From Dendrophyllia cribrosa (lineage: Eukaryota; Cnidaria; Anthozoa; Scleractinia; Dendrophylliidae), in NCBI GenBank assembly GCA_024195265.1, contig JAJLRJ010000005.1, positions 18,904,036 to 18,968,035 of the forward strand: a stretch of DNA of 64,000 bases. Reading direction: 5' to 3'. Of this stretch, positions 40,814 through 53,497 are shown piece after piece. The translations under genes were made by a program, and so were the position numbers. Every line of letters starts with the position of its first letter. Within the stretch, counting starts at the first letter, position 1. The notes beneath the pieces are model-generated. The model ran no database searches and was not told the DNA's origin. It saw only the letters and a list, made by a program, of their open reading frames with translations.

Positions 40814-41170
40814 TCAATGAGCTTCGTCACGTCTATTTATTCCTAGAGGAGATAACGTTTTCCCTTTGTGTATTAAATGAGCCTCTCTAGCCTTTCTCAC
40901 TGCGTCACGGTTGCTACGTATGAGTTCAAGTGGGATTAGAAGAACATCATTGATTGAATGTCCAGCTTGATTGAAATGTAGGGAGACAGGAGTGGGATCG
41001 CTGAGTTGATGATGGTTAATGATGGAACGGCGGTGTTCTCCAAATCGTTCATTAAGTTGCCGTTTGGTCTCTCCGATGTATTGGCATTTACATTTCTTAC
41101 ATTCACTCAAGCAGATAAGATTTTTGGATTTGCAGGATAAGTTGTCAGTGATTTTTCTTTCTTCCGGCAC
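40814..41170 (-). pseudogene. GIY-YIG endonuclease domain of Penelope-like element
   Basis: About 118 residues containing CKKCKCQYIGETKRQLNERF then EHRRSI, the GIY-YIG core with the PLE-type zinc-like cysteines upstream, and a C-terminus LIHKGKTLSPLGINRRDEAH typical of PLE proteins. There is no ATG: the apparent start is a GTG, and a stop lies two codons upstream (GAG between). It is therefore a truncated remnant, not a standalone gene. Confidence 0.8.
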
Positions 41171-41909
41171 CTCTCAACGGTTTGTCGCTGTGGTCTTGCT
41201 GATATTTTATACCCTGGGCAAGCCAAGTTTTCATACTTTCCCTTACTAGTCCGGTAGCAGATAGAGGTTTCGTTCAACCCACGAGGTAGAATAGGTTTGA
41301 TAGTTAATATTGGTAGAACTTGATGCCCTGAACACTGCTCGGTAGGTAGTAGAGTTGAATTGTGGTATAGGTCCCGAGTTAAGAGGGTGTTTTTATTTCA
41401 GCTGAAAAACCACAGGGTACCCAGGTCTGATTTTTAGTAAACAATTTTTCTATCACTCTTACATGCTTCTGTGACGCACAAAACACTGTAGAATTCCTTA
41501 TCTAACTTCGTTCTACTCCTTACTAACCAGTTTTGCACTATTAAGCCACACAGTAGTCTTCTGTGCATGTCACAAACACAGTGGCCGCTTTGTTACAACC
41601 CAATCAAATAGACTACTTCTTCCGAAAAATCTCCCTGTTTGAGGAAAAAAATGTACTTTTTATATACAAAACTACTCTGGTCTCACTAACTATTGACTTG
41701 TACATGTTTCTTGTCTATCTGTACTGTCGGGGGTGTCTTTAGTTGTCAGCAAGGTCCATCGACTCAGCCTCTTCACATCAAGGTCTAGTATCGAACGGAG
41801 CTTCAATTCAGCGTTTCTAATAAGCCATGGAAAAATATAGGTGTAAAGGCATGAACAACAAACAGACATGTAAAAGCGGCTCTTCTTACCTCCTATGAAA
41901 CAAAGTGGT
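41171..41909. other. No gene seen
   Basis: Further PLE-related sequence may extend to about 41350 on the - strand but is broken. Nothing else was supported. Confidence 0.4.
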
Positions 41910-43942
41910 TCATTCCACATCGCCCTTTGTCTCCGAGTCGTCATCCGAGTCTCTGAGGTGCTGCACGGCCATAGTGTGGGGGTTCCCACATGTATCGTCT
42001 GCCATACAAGCGCACGATTCCGTGCATGAGTGACCAGTATTGGAACAGGAACAGTTTCCTTGGCAGTTTGACTTGTTGCATTTACAAGTCGTCAGCTCGA
42101 CAAGGCTCTTTGGGGCTGGATCATTTGTCATGTAGATTGGTTTCAACTGCTCTTCTTTCACTTCCCAACCATGACCATCTGGGCCCTCCGAATCCTGCAT
42201 GGCGTCTAATGAGCATCTCCAGACATAGGTTTGGTAACACGCCCGCTTCATGTGCTGCATAAGACTGTTGCATGTCGGGGGAAACATCTCACTTTTGTGT
42301 TTATGCTGGCAGAACATGAGGTACCTCAGGTCATGCGTGGTGCTACTACCCCTTCTCGTAGATGGGTACAGGTCGCAGATGAAAGCCTCTGTCTTCTTTG
42401 TGGTCGTCCTGTCTATCTGCTGTCGCTGACCAAACAACGTGAGGGTAATCTAATGGTAGACACTGTGCTTCAGGGCATTCCATGACTTCTCCTTTCCAAT
42501 CCCAGACAGACTACTCGTGGAATCGCTGCCAGTGAGTGCATGGAATGTTGGCAGCGACTGACAGAGTCTCCCTCCGAGGTTCTCTTAAATGATATGGACT
42601 GGGATGTAGCGCTGACAGTCTTTCACGCCCGTTCGAAACCATAACTGTTCGCAGTCGATATTACTGAAGTGAGTAACACACAAGACTAGGAATGATGACC
42701 ATGGCCGTTGGGGACTGACGCGCAGCGTAGGCAGCATGCAAGATCATCCTAGTATCTGCCTCCTCGTGATTGGACCTTAGCTCTCTGATCTCTTCTGTTG
42801 GCCTTGTACTGGTTATGCTTACTGCCTTCTCGCCTTCTACAAATCCTCCTGCGATGAGTAGTTGCTTGCCCTGTGGAAGCCTTTTTTTCTCCGAGTTTGC
42901 ACAGTGAAGATGTTAGGAAGTCACAAAGGTTTACCTTGTTTTGGGGGTTTGTTATATACTTCGCCCATTGCTTGGGAACTGGTGTAGAACGACTAGATAT
43001 CTTAACGTCAAGAGCAGCCGATGACCCTCTTCTGGTACGCTCTCCAGCTTTGATCGATACTGGCCAATACTGATCAAACACTAGGTGAACGGCTGAACAG
43101 TTGCTGCTGGATAGAGGCGATGTCACGATACTGTAGAACGTAGAGTCTAGCTCCCCAAATGTGCTTGCTCCGCCTGACTTGTGCATCTGTATTAGGGCCA
43201 TACCATCCAAGATGTGAACTGATTAATGCTGTGTAGCGAGAAGTCTTGGGGTAGCATCAATACCATCCTCCAGAACAGATGCCAAGACACTTCTGGCAGT
43301 CTTTCGCAGGCTTCCATCTTGGTGGATGAGGGAATATGGAACTGGAGATAGCTCATATGAAGGACTTCTCTAAGGTTGACTTGCCTTGCATTGGCTGCGA
43401 TGAGAAGCCTACCAAACAGATCCCTGTCAACTTTCATGGTGATGAGCTTTTCGTCTGCTGCTTTGATCTGTAGCTCCTTTGTAGTTGAATGGAACGTCTT
43501 GACTTTCAGGTTCGCAACAGTCCCAAAAACTGATGGTGTTGGTGTTGACTCTTTTCTCTACAAAAGTTGTCATTTGCTCTCTTCCTTTCTCGGTACAAGT
43601 GATCAACGCATCTGCCATGTCGTCTGGCAAGACTACCCCAGTCGCGAAATTCAATGGATCTGTGGTATCTTGGGTGAACGGGTCAACCATCAAGCCACTA
43701 GTAAAGCAGGTCAGGAGCTTCTGGACGTCATGCTCGTCTCGCTTTATTCTCCTCGGCGCCGCTTCCTTGTGGGTCGCGTGGTCACCTCCTTGAAGCTCGT
43801 ACATCTGCTTCAGTGCGGATGTGATGGACGCGCGCTCGTGAACTGTCAGAAACCATCTGCTCAATGCTGCCGGGTTTTGCGATATTCCAACTATACCTCC
43901 CTTAGACTTAGAATCAGCATTGATCGACTGTTCTAGAGCCAT
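41910..43942 (-). pseudogene. Decayed multicopy cnidarian gene (SNHEEADTR family)
   Basis: Read on the - strand from 43942: GGIVGISQNPAALSRWFLT, then MDGMALIQMHKSGG (43210), HLVFDQYWPVSIKAGERT, SNHEEADTRMILHAAYAA (about 42770), ENLGGRLCQSLPTFHALTGS and, at 42437-41910, KRACYQTYVWR with a Cys-rich tail (CKCNKSNCQGNCSCSNTGHS). These blocks, in this order, match a protein type repeated widely in cnidarian genomes, of unknown function and probably transposon-borne. Several frameshifts and stops separate the blocks, so this copy is dead. Confidence 0.65.
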
Positions 43943-45342
43943 ATCCGTCCAAACTTATGCGTAAGGGTGAGAAGAGTGGCTAACAGCATGCCCGCTGGAT
44001 TGTTGAGCGATCTGTGGGACCTGTTGCGTTCGTTTTGCCGTCTGAGCCAGTTGCAATCGATGATCACTCTATATTTTATGTACTGTATATATACTATCAG
44101 AGGCTCATGACAGAGAAGCGATTAACTCGTGTCCGACGCTGGGGATTTTTAGAAAACGCGTGGAGCCAATCAGAATTTACTTCCTAATATGGAGTTGTGA
44201 AAGAAGCCTACTTCCACGCGCGCTCCCACAACACTTGCGCATGTGGAATTGCAGGAAAAGCTTGTATCTTGCTTCATACAATTAAGCTGATAATTGCACT
44301 TTGCAGTTCTGAGACTCGACCAAAATGTCAACTTTATACTATTCAAACGGCCATTGACTCCCTTTGAAGAAAAGAAGGCTGATTATGCCAAACTGGAGGA
44401 AGCGGAGAAAAAGAGGAATTTTATGTACCGTGGAAAACTTCACCGGCAGAGCGAAAAAAATTCCCATTTAGTTGCCTACCGTCTCAGGTTTAACTTAATA
44501 CTCCACAGCGATTTGTATCTACAGCAAGATACCAGCAATCAAATCAGTTAATGAATGAAATACGGTGAAATGATAACAACACAGAGTTCAAAACTTTAAG
44601 ACACCTGCATCAAAGAAAGATGAAAATGAAATAAAAATGCAAACAACATGTAGAGTTCTCCAAATCAATTTGATTTAAAAACAAAGACAAATAGACCCAA
44701 ATACAATGTAGTTGAATGAAATAAATAACTTGTACGTATTTGAAAGGTCATTTCAGATCTTCAACAGCCAGTTTATCACAGTTAAAATTACTCATAACAA
44801 ATCGTAACTCGAAACAGAAGCTCATGATAGCTTCTGTTCGAAAACAATTTTCGAAATTCCTCAATCGGGTGTAGAAGCGAAATATTGACACTCAAAAAAT
44901 TCCGTATTCCTCTGCTCTACCGAGGTAAATATTCCCATTCCCTACTAATTTTCTTTTGGGATATTCCTTATTTTTTTTAATTTTCGACTTACTCGACTTA
45001 CTCGTCTCGATACTCATACTCAGTCCGCAACCAACAAAGTAAATGTTTAACACGACACGAAAAATTGCGAATTGAACCCGAATTTTGCCATGTCCCATGG
45101 TTTCAGGATCATGGTTCGGCGTTTGACTCAAGCAGACATCATAGTCCGTTTTCATTATGATACTGTCTGTCGTTAGAATTGATTTTTGAATTATTTCCGC
45201 ACGTATTGTCACCATGCTTCGACCATGTTGCACAAACTGTACACAAAAACGACACTGCAGATCATGCATAACCTGGTCTGACCTGAGCAAACCATTTGGC
45301 AAGTTATGGTCACGTATGAGTCTATAGCTAACTAACGAAGCC
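43943..45342. other. No gene seen
   Basis: Intergenic, AT-rich. An 85-aa + frame at 44294-44551 has no recognisable feature. Confidence 0.45.
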
Positions 45343-45369
45343 TCAGTCGTGTTGCCACTCGTCCGGTCC

Positions 45370-45871
45370 TGGTACTGTAACATTCGCGCTGAGGTCGGTC
45401 GTCTTCCTCTTCAGATGTGGGATCGTTATCACTATCAACGTCACTATCTGATCCTCCTTGTAACTTCCGTTCGATCCGGTCAACTTAGCTCTGCGGAAGC
45501 ACGTACAGTCTAATACCAGAGTCATTAGTGCTGACATCGATGTCAACCTTATCAACAATTGAGTACGGAGAGTTCTTGTTGTCCCTATACGCTTCTTGGA
45601 AGACAAAAGTATCCTCTGAATTGCTGTTATCGAACCAAAGAATATCGGCTGTTTCTTCCGCAAACTCCAACTCCGTTGACGTCGTACTCTTTACAAGCAG
45701 ATCTTTCATCACCACGGCTAGAAAAAAGCTGAACTGCTCCCTCCGTCTGGCATGCTTCACAGCGACGACATCACGAGTGGAAAATAGTACTTCGTATTGT
45801 AGCTGTGCGGTAAGTGGGTTGTCATTTGCCTTACCTGAATTTGGCTCACCAAGGAAAGAGGTGGTTGACAC
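45370..45871 (-). pseudogene. Fragment of unrecognised multicopy protein with internal stop
   Basis: A 128-aa frame (45871-45485; VVAVKHARRREQFSFFLAVV, then LYVLPQS) ends in TAA. The same frame continues without break past the stop as VDRIERKLQGGSDSDVDSDN and a Glu/Asp-rich segment to about 45370. The smooth continuation suggests a single premature stop in a longer coding sequence. The family is not identified. Confidence 0.45.
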
Positions 45872-45899
45872 TGTTGATCCTGGCTCTCTTCGTTGTAGC

Positions 45900-47270
45900 C
45901 CAAAGGATATAGCATACGTGCATTTTAGTAAATTTATATTAGAATATTCCCTATTCTCTATTTGTCATGCGCTTTATTGAAATATTCCGTATTCAGTATA
46001 TTTTCAGGCAAATATTCAATATTCCTCAGTTTTCAACCACGATATTCAATATTCAATATTCTGCTTCTTCCCTCCGATCCTTAAGACAACCGCAATTTTT
46101 TAGTTTTGTCGAGATTATGAAAACGCACTCCGTGAGTTCAGAATCTAAGCGATGCCACATTTACAAACCAAAAAATTAACGCAACTCAGTTTTAAAAATA
46201 GTATGTTAAATTATTTCTCAAGATACAAATCATCAGAACTTTCTCTTACGAAATCATAAATTCGGAAAACAAGTAGGCTCGAGAGCTAAGTAAACATGTT
46301 TGAAACTTACAGATTTGGTATGCTCATTTCCTCTCAAAAATTGCTTTGAAAAACAATTATAGTATATACAAAGAAAAACTACAGTAAGAATGGGTTGACA
46401 AAGTCGGTGAAAGTTTTAAAGTGTTGGCTGTTTTATAAATTACAGCGAACTGAATATTTAACTTATAAACACTGCGCCGCCGTTCATATTTCAAAATCTA
46501 CACAACAAGTTTTATTCCAACCGATTAGGGAAGAAAAACCCTAAGCTCAAGTCAGACACGAAATGTTGTATGTTTGAGCGACAAATTATAAGCGAAAAGG
46601 AGAGTAAAAACACTTTTGTTTTCAAAATAAAACAGAAAAACACATGTCATTGCGTACGGAATCATGAGATTTTGCTTCGCTTCTTCCGTACGCTTTAATC
46701 TTTTTGTGAAGTTAAAAACAATTCATATTTCGTCACTACCATAAAAACCTGACTTAAACTATCTTTCTAATTTGAAACTACATTTGAATAAGTAAAATAC
46801 ATTACCATATTGCACATGAAATTCTTTAAAGAACCATTTTAGTGGTGATTTGGTCGAGATGAAAGAAGGTTTGAAAAAACCTGAGTTGTCCATATTTCGC
46901 GGCGTTGAGCTTTTCGTCGTTCCTTACTCCGTCTTTATCTTCTTAGAACTACTAGAATATTCGATACTTTTTCCTCTTCAGTTTTGAACCTCAAAATGTG
47001 ATTTGGTAGCGACGTAAATAGCCGTGAAAGTAAACTGTCCATATTTCGCGAAGCGCTTGTGGTTTCCTCGAAGTTTTCTTGCCGATTTGAGCGGCCGCGC
47101 GTAAGCGCGTGGAGCTGAAAACCTCCTTCCATATAAGGGCAAAAAATCAATCCGTGATTCTGATTGGTCGGTTGGGACTTCTAATAATCCTCAGCATAGT
47201 TCTGAACATATAGGGGGAAGTTGCACGCTTCTACGTGATAAGCTACGTGATAAGCTACTGATACTATATA
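45900..47270. other. No gene seen
   Basis: AT-rich with several ATATTC-type short repeats near 45950-46060. No coding or RNA feature was supported. Confidence 0.45.
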
Positions 47271-47280
47271 TTGTTGTCTA

Positions 47281-47481
47281 TAGGCTGAGAAAACAGACGT
47301 CCCTTCGCGGCGCCACCACTGGGGCCCCTGCGAGAAATTTGTTTCAACCAATCAGAAGTACTACCGAGATCTGGGTAGCGAGTACGTCGCGCGTACGCGT
47401 GTTTGGCGCTCATTACTCAGACGTCAGTTTCGCGGAGGCCCAGTGGTGGCGCCGCGAAATGACGTCTGTTTTCTCAGGCTA
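47281..47481. mobile_element. MITE with 9-bp target duplication (Mutator-like)
   Basis: A 201-bp element. Ends TAGGCTGAGAAAACAGACGT and ACGTCTGTTTTCTCAGGCTA (one mismatch) are flanked by exact TGTTGTCTA copies (47272-47280, 47482-47490). A 9-bp duplication is characteristic of Mutator-like elements. The inner part holds CGCGGCGCCACCACTGGG and its near inverse. Confidence 0.85.
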
Positions 47482-49091
47482 TGTTGTCTACTGCTAGACA
47501 GATCTACAAAAATCAAATGTCTCAAATGTCTGTTTGTCTTTGAGTCAGACTGCGTGAGTTGCACAATGCAATCAACGCTGGCGTGACACAAACGTGTTTT
47601 CAACTGTAGTCATGGTCTTGGTAGATCTACACAGCTAACGCCCCATTCACACCAACGGTTAAACATGTTTAAATGTTGTTTAGTTTAACTACGTTTTTAG
47701 CCTCTATCTTGAACGTTGAAATGTATATGACTCAAACTACCTGGAATGGTAATAAAGTCAATAAAGTTTCTTTTAGTAAAGATTTCACTCCAAATATTAC
47801 GGGAGGTTAGGAGGTATTTTTCTAAATATGTTTTAACCTAAACAGTATTTAAACATGTTTACAGTGCGGCTACTGTTACCGGGGTCACCCAGGCAAAGTT
47901 AACCAATCACAAAGCAAAACGGGGACAATAGATTCCAACATGTTTTACTTAAGCCAATGAAATGTCGAGTACAGAACAATGAAATTTCAACTTGTTCGAT
48001 CGGCGCCATGAAAACAGATCAATACAAGTTTTGACTGACAGCGTTGGAATTTTAATGAATGAGTTACCAGTAATCGGATACCTGTGTTTTGCGTGAGGGA
48101 TTCTGGGATCGCCAGGGGGCAAACATTGCATGTCGCTAGAAGGAAATGTATGGTGTAAAGTTGTTTCTTCGTCAAAAACGTCGATTTAGAGAAGAGAATA
48201 ACGCTTTTTCGCCAATATTTTATCAGAAATGGAGTTGAGCAAAGTTGATACGTGTAAAGTGTAAGTTTTTGTTTGAAAAATGTGATAAAATCTATTGATA
48301 AACTCTCTTACTTTTGTCAGTAATAATTATAAGGTTGATTGTGAAATAAAGTGTAAAATAGGGGTGACAGGCCTGCACGACTCTTACCTCGTGTTTTTAA
48401 TGCCATTTGCTCTTTCTACATGTTTTCGGTGGTATAGTACATTTAGTGTCATGTTTGCTATGGAGGATTTTAGTGTTGAGTGGGTAAACCCTAAAATGGA
48501 CAAGAGGTCAAGTCTGTCTGCTGTGCTTTCCCGTGATGTTTTCTCTTGTAAAATTTGGCCTCTTTTAGCGTCCTTTTTTGCCTGGCGATTGGTTTGTTGT
48601 TTTCGCCATTATTGGCATGTAGGTTTTTATCGGTAGGAAAAGTTTAAGCTTCTCTAGCTTTTCTCTCAGAAATGACAGGATCTGAAATGATTTGATGGCC
48701 GTGAATGTATTTCCTCTGATTTTGTCACGCTGGGTTTCTTCGTTGCAGGATATTAATTTTGCAGATCCATTTAGCAAGATTAGCAGAGAGAGTTGAAGCT
48801 TAAAAAGAAAGCTGTTGAACTTGTAAAGAGTTGAAGTTTTCGGAAGTTTGCCTCAGTCAAGGCTGTGATCTAAATATCCATTCGCTTCGCTTTATCGGCT
48901 GCGTGAAGTTCGAATTGAATTTTGACAGTCTAGCGACTATTATGTTTATGCCACTATCTGATTTCATTCAGGCAAAACCATGGTATCAGTTCTCCTCTCG
49001 AACCTCATCAGTTGCTACGTTTTTATTTGCTAGTTGCTACCTTTAGAGAAACGCATATTTTTGTCGAGAACGGTTCAAAATCAACCTTATG

Positions 49092-49178
49092 CACAACCTC
49101 GTTCCCAGGGTCTCTCTTCTTCCCTCCCCTGGAGCGAGAGAGAGAGAGACCCTGGCTCAGGCTGGTCACGTGTCTCGT
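49092..49178. repeat. CAACCTCGTTCCCAGGGTCT repeat, left copy
   Basis: About 87 bp of CAACCTCGTTCCCAGGGTCT, then GAGCGAGAGAGAGAGA and GGCTGGTCACGTGTCT. The inverted copy is at 50298-50381. It is internally palindromic (AGGGTCTCTC/GAGAGACCCT) and probably a SINE or MITE terminus. Confidence 0.65.
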
Positions 49179-50297
49179 GGACAATTATAATCCTAAGGAG
49201 GGGTAGACAGTATTTGTAACGTTGCCTTGTTTTCTGTACAGTGGCAAGGCTCGTGCTGTGCGCGACGGTTGTTGTTTCAGCTGTGGCTGTGAAATAAATT
49301 ATGTTCCATGTTCCATAACCTCTTGTTGAAAATAGGAATCTGTATTGCAAGATATATATAAAAGACGTAAAAAATTCTCTGTGATTATAGCAAGACCCGG
49401 AATAAAACAGATAAAACATCCCAGGCTTTTATATCGTCAACCGAATAGGGATGTTAGAAATCTCTTTGGCCGTGAAAAGTGCTTCAATTTTGCTGTTTAT
49501 GTTATGCCTGCCGTTTATAACTCAATAAATAGAAGGACAAAAGATCCTGACAACTTATAATTTTCGAACTGAACATAACATGAACAAAATCCTAAAATTG
49601 AAATAACGAAAGTTCAGTCAAACGATTCAAACGAAAGCGAATAAACAATACGCAAGGATAAAATTGTTGCTCAAAAATTCACAAGTATATAAATGAACAA
49701 TGTATAGACATCCAAACGACTGGAACTGGTGAACATAGTAACTAAACAACATGCCTCACACACGAAGAATAAAAGCTTTCATTGTCTTCTCTCGATCGTT
49801 TCCTGTTATAAAAGTGTACTGTTGATCAGCGTGCAAACATTTGGTCCGTGGCGGCCGCTTCTTTCTTGCTTTGCCATCGCCAGAGAACGGAGGGCAGCAC
49901 TTTAATGTGCCTTTCGAATGAAGCTTAAAGATCGCCTGTTAAGCAGTATGTAGCGATAATTCATCCCAGTCCGGAACAATGCCATAAATCAAGAGCGCGA
50001 GCTTTGCGGCGTCAAGTAATAAAATTGGATTGCATTCTGCAGCAAGTTCAAAATTAGCTTTACTGCTGTAAATCTTCAAGCGCCGTGACAATTCCTCTGA
50101 TTCTAAAGCAACTTACACTTTCAGAACCAGACCATGTGGATATGTTTTCGAAGTCTGAGGATGACCACCGCTTTACATTTTTCGCGAGCCACCGAACGCT
50201 TTTGTATTTGTTTCGCAATGCCCAACTAGAGCAGACAAATTTCACACTTTGCCGCCCCTCCCCCGAGTCCTTTAATTGGAATCTCCCAGATTCTGGG

Positions 50298-50381
50298 AGA
50301 CACGTGACCAGCCTGAGCCAGGGTCTCTCTCTCTCTCGCTCCAGGGGCCGGGAAGAAGAGAGACCCTGGGAACGAGGTTGC
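50298..50381. repeat. CAACCTCGTTCCCAGGGTCT repeat, right inverted copy
   Basis: The inverse partner of 49092-49178, beginning AGACACGTGACCAGCCTGAG. Together the pair bounds about 1.3 kb inside the 4-kb element, possibly one nested element with these ends. Confidence 0.65.
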
Positions 50382-51951
50382 CTTATGCAAGCAAGAGAGT
50401 TTATTGACAAATTTTATCACATTATTCAAACAAAAACTTACACTTTAACGTATCAGCTTTGCTCAACTCTATTTCTGATAAAATAACGGCGAAAAAAATC
50501 GTCATTCTCTTCCAAAAATCGAAGGTTTTGACGAAGAAACAACTTTACACCGTACATTTCCTTCTAGCGACTTGTAATGTTTGCCCCCTGGCGATCCCAG
50601 AATTCTTTGCGGATAACAGTATCCGATTACTGGTAACTCATTCATTAACTTTGATTCCATCCCTTTTGAACTTGACTAGTTTTAACGGCGCGATTTGGAA
50701 AGTAAATATCTGCGATTCAAATGAAAGAGAAACTCCAAACTGTGTGAAAATATGGAATGAGACGGCTGTTCCGTATGTCTACACAAATAAAAGTGCCGGT
50801 GATGGATTTCAAATAATTTGTTCGCTAGAAACAGATGGATTCAAGTTTTCTCTACGGCGTCAACGTCATTCTTAACTGCATATTAAAGTATCAGTGATGG
50901 CGACGGTCATAATTAAAGTGCCATACGAATTTGAAAGCAACGAAAACACGGCTTGTTCATCGCCGTGATTAATTTAGTTTTATGCGCTCCGATCTTCATT
51001 TCCACCATCCAGGAGCTGCACCGTCTTGGTTTTTAAAATTTGAGTTTCACGCGTTGGGTTCCGGCACGGTACGATAAGCTAAAATAAACTGCGCTAAAAG
51101 ATAAATTCAAAACTGCATGCATGCCATAAAAAGAGTATCGGACGTATATTTATGGTAACGGCGTATTCTTCAACATATATTTCACTGCCGGGAAATCCGT
51201 CGATATTCCAGCGGTTCGGCAGTTGAGTTATTATAATTTTCCAGACGATTCAAAACACTAAATCCAACTCCCTCGAGATGAATTCCTGACAATAAAAACA
51301 GAGTTCGAGGTTTGGTTAATATATAATTATTTATATTTTTCCGCATATTCAACTATATATTTTACTTTCACCAAAATGATTTCTTTAAAACCTTCACGAC
51401 CACCTTATTGAAGAAACCACTCTAGTTCTCAAAGCGCAAAGAAAATCTGCAACGGAAAAAATTATGACGACAATTCAATGAAAAAGAATTGAGATAAAGG
51501 AGCCGCTCTTTTTCAAACGGTTAGAAAATAAATGCTCCGCTGGCAGTGTGCCTTGTAACATTCGCAAACAGCCAGCGGTTGAGTTTTCATTTTTTTCGAG
51601 AATTCAAATCCGCCAAGCAATTTGCCCAAACATATGACCGTCGCGTTCACTGCTTTCATACAGTTTGAAATCAGTTCTCGCTCACTTGCATGACACACGA
51701 CATTCATTCATGTAGCATGTGAAACTACTCAAATTTTTAAATCGAAAAGTCAGTGCTAGCTAAAGCTTTATCCGACATCAGCTTCACGAGTGAACAAGTT
51801 GAAATTTCATTGTTCTGTACTCGACATTTTATTGGCTGAAGTAAAAAAATGTTGGAATCTATTGTCCCCGTTCTGTTTTGTGATTAGTTAACTTTGTCTG
51901 GGTGACCCCGGTAACAGTAGCTGCACTGTAAGCGTTGGTGTGAATGGGGTA

Positions 51952-52580
51952 TAACATTATAATGCTTCATTTTGGAAGATGTACTCCATTCCTGGTGTTC
52001 CTTGCAGGTAAGAACGTGGTTAGATATTATTTTCTGTCAGTAATAAGTTTGTTTGCAAGAAGAAAAAGCAAGAAAAAGAAACAACAAAAGCTACTAAATT
52101 TTTCTTGAAGAAAAATATTTCTTTGTGACCTTTCAGACCTTGGAGATCCTTGGAGTTAGGCGAATGAATATTTTACCGGTACAGTAGTTAATATTGTGTG
52201 TCTCCTTGATGCTGGTAGTCCTGTCTAAGCGTACCTTACATGTGAGATGCTAGGTACCTTCATTTAATTGAGCGGAAATGTAAAGAGCGGTATACACAGC
52301 AACAGCCGAATTGATTTGTTTCTCGCTGAGCAGCCAATCATCAAGGCTTTTGCTCTTTTCAGAGTACTGTCTAATCATAGTTATTTTATATCTGACCGGT
52401 CGATTAATTTCAAGTATTATTTATTTTCTTGACAGAGAATTATCTACTAGTCACTTAATAATTAGAGGCACGGCATTCATGCGGAAAGCAGATTTTAATG
52501 ATTAGCATTACAAGTGACTGCATAGATTTTAACTTCAAGTTTGAACTTTAACGTGTAACGTTTTTTATATTATTTAAACA
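51952..52580. other. No gene seen
   Basis: AT-rich sequence without supported features. Confidence 0.45.
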
Positions 52581-52587
52581 TGGGCCT

Positions 52588-52724
52588 AGTGCTCGGGAGA
52601 TTGGGCGACCTCTCCCGGCCACGCTTTCGACTTCAAGTAAATTTACTTACTTACCAACTTAGTACTTACTTAAACCTGATGAATTTTTACCGTGGATAAA
52701 TAAAGATTACTTACTTACTTACAC
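52588..52724 (+). mobile_element. LINE 3' end with TTAC tail
   Basis: CTCGGGAGATTGGGCGACCT, then AATTTTTACCGTGGATAAAT and AAAGATTACTTACTTACTTA tail repeats. It is the same type of 3' segment as at 13259-13400 on the other strand. Confidence 0.55.
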
Positions 52725-52894
52725 CTTGAAAGAGAGGTTCTCTAGCGAAATCATAATGGTAGAAAATAACGAGAACCAATAACTAACTTTTTTATTATCC
52801 CACAACTGCACTGTCCATGCATGGACTGCCAGTCACACGCTGATTCTGTCTATATTTCCATCACCAATAATTTTTCTTACAAAACTAAATGTAA

Positions 52895-53395
52895 AATGAA
52901 TATAAATATCGTTTAATTGTTTTCCTTTTTATTGTTTTTTTTTTAACATCAGTCATAGAATATTCAACGATATCAATTGATTGTCATGCAAACCGATCAT
53001 GTAGTTCATAACGGCTATATCCGCTATTACTACAGAAAACTATATAGAAGTGCAATGGGGTAAAAAAGCGGAAATATATTTCAAAAACACTGATTTGAAG
53101 CTATCGTGAGTGCATGATATGCGTAAGGGACTTAAGTCTAAATATAATATCGTTTATTTGTTTGCATTTTTATTGTATATAACATATTCGCCGCGGTATA
53201 CATGTATATATTCACCGACTGGCATGAAATGGCTCAGATCATATATATAACGACTTTATCCGCTGTTACTACAAAGAACTTTGCATAAACTACTATTTAC
53301 AATTGCAGTGACGATAATAAGGTAGCAAACTATTTTAAAAACACTTATATGAAGCTATCGTGAGCACAGATGCGTAAGGGAAGCTCAGTCCTAAT
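52895..53395. repeat. Diverged tandem duplication upstream of small gene
   Basis: Two units of about 250 bp. Both contain ATATCGTTTA, TTATCCGCT/ATATCCGCT with ATTACTACA, and GAAGCTATCGTGAG near their ends (units meet near 53142). It lies just upstream of the inferred promoter at about 53498. Confidence 0.65.
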
Positions 53396-53497
53396 TCAGC
53401 CGGTCTGTGACGTTTGATAGCAGCATTTGTTTCCATTATCCTTTCATTCGTCATGACGTCTGCCTTCAGCAATAACGGCTTCCGATACACGCAAACA

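Larger units (their letters stand above)
40640..41170 (-). mobile_element. Penelope-like retroelement 3' fragment
   Basis: On the - strand a GIY-YIG endonuclease frame (41170-40814) is followed by a 3' region with the hammerhead-like hairpin (40705-40666) and an AT-rich end. The reverse transcriptase part is missing, as usual for 5'-truncated copies. Confidence 0.75.
47862..51928. mobile_element. 4.07-kb TA-flanked element with long inverted arms
   Basis: Ends CAGTGCGGCTACTGTTACCG and CGGTAACAGTAGCTGCACTG (one mismatch) are flanked by TA. The first 140 bp pair with the last 140. A second arm block (48045-48300) pairs with 50400-50645, so the right arm carries about 1.1 kb (50650-51780) lacking in the left. 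An inverted repeat pair (49092-49178 and 50298-50381) lies inside. No transposase was found. Confidence 0.78.
47640..51951. mobile_element. MITE, CCCCATTCACACC family, split by a 4-kb insert
   Basis: The left part is 47640-47861 and the right part 51931-51951 (AGCGTTGGTGTGAATGGGGT). When the inserted element and one TA are removed, the junction reads CATGTTTAAGCG exactly as in the uninterrupted copies. A TAAC-like sequence flanks both outer ends. Confidence 0.85.

Noticed and set aside
52676..52690. CTGATGA at the LINE tail
   Set aside because: No GAAA or pairing stems follow; not a hammerhead.
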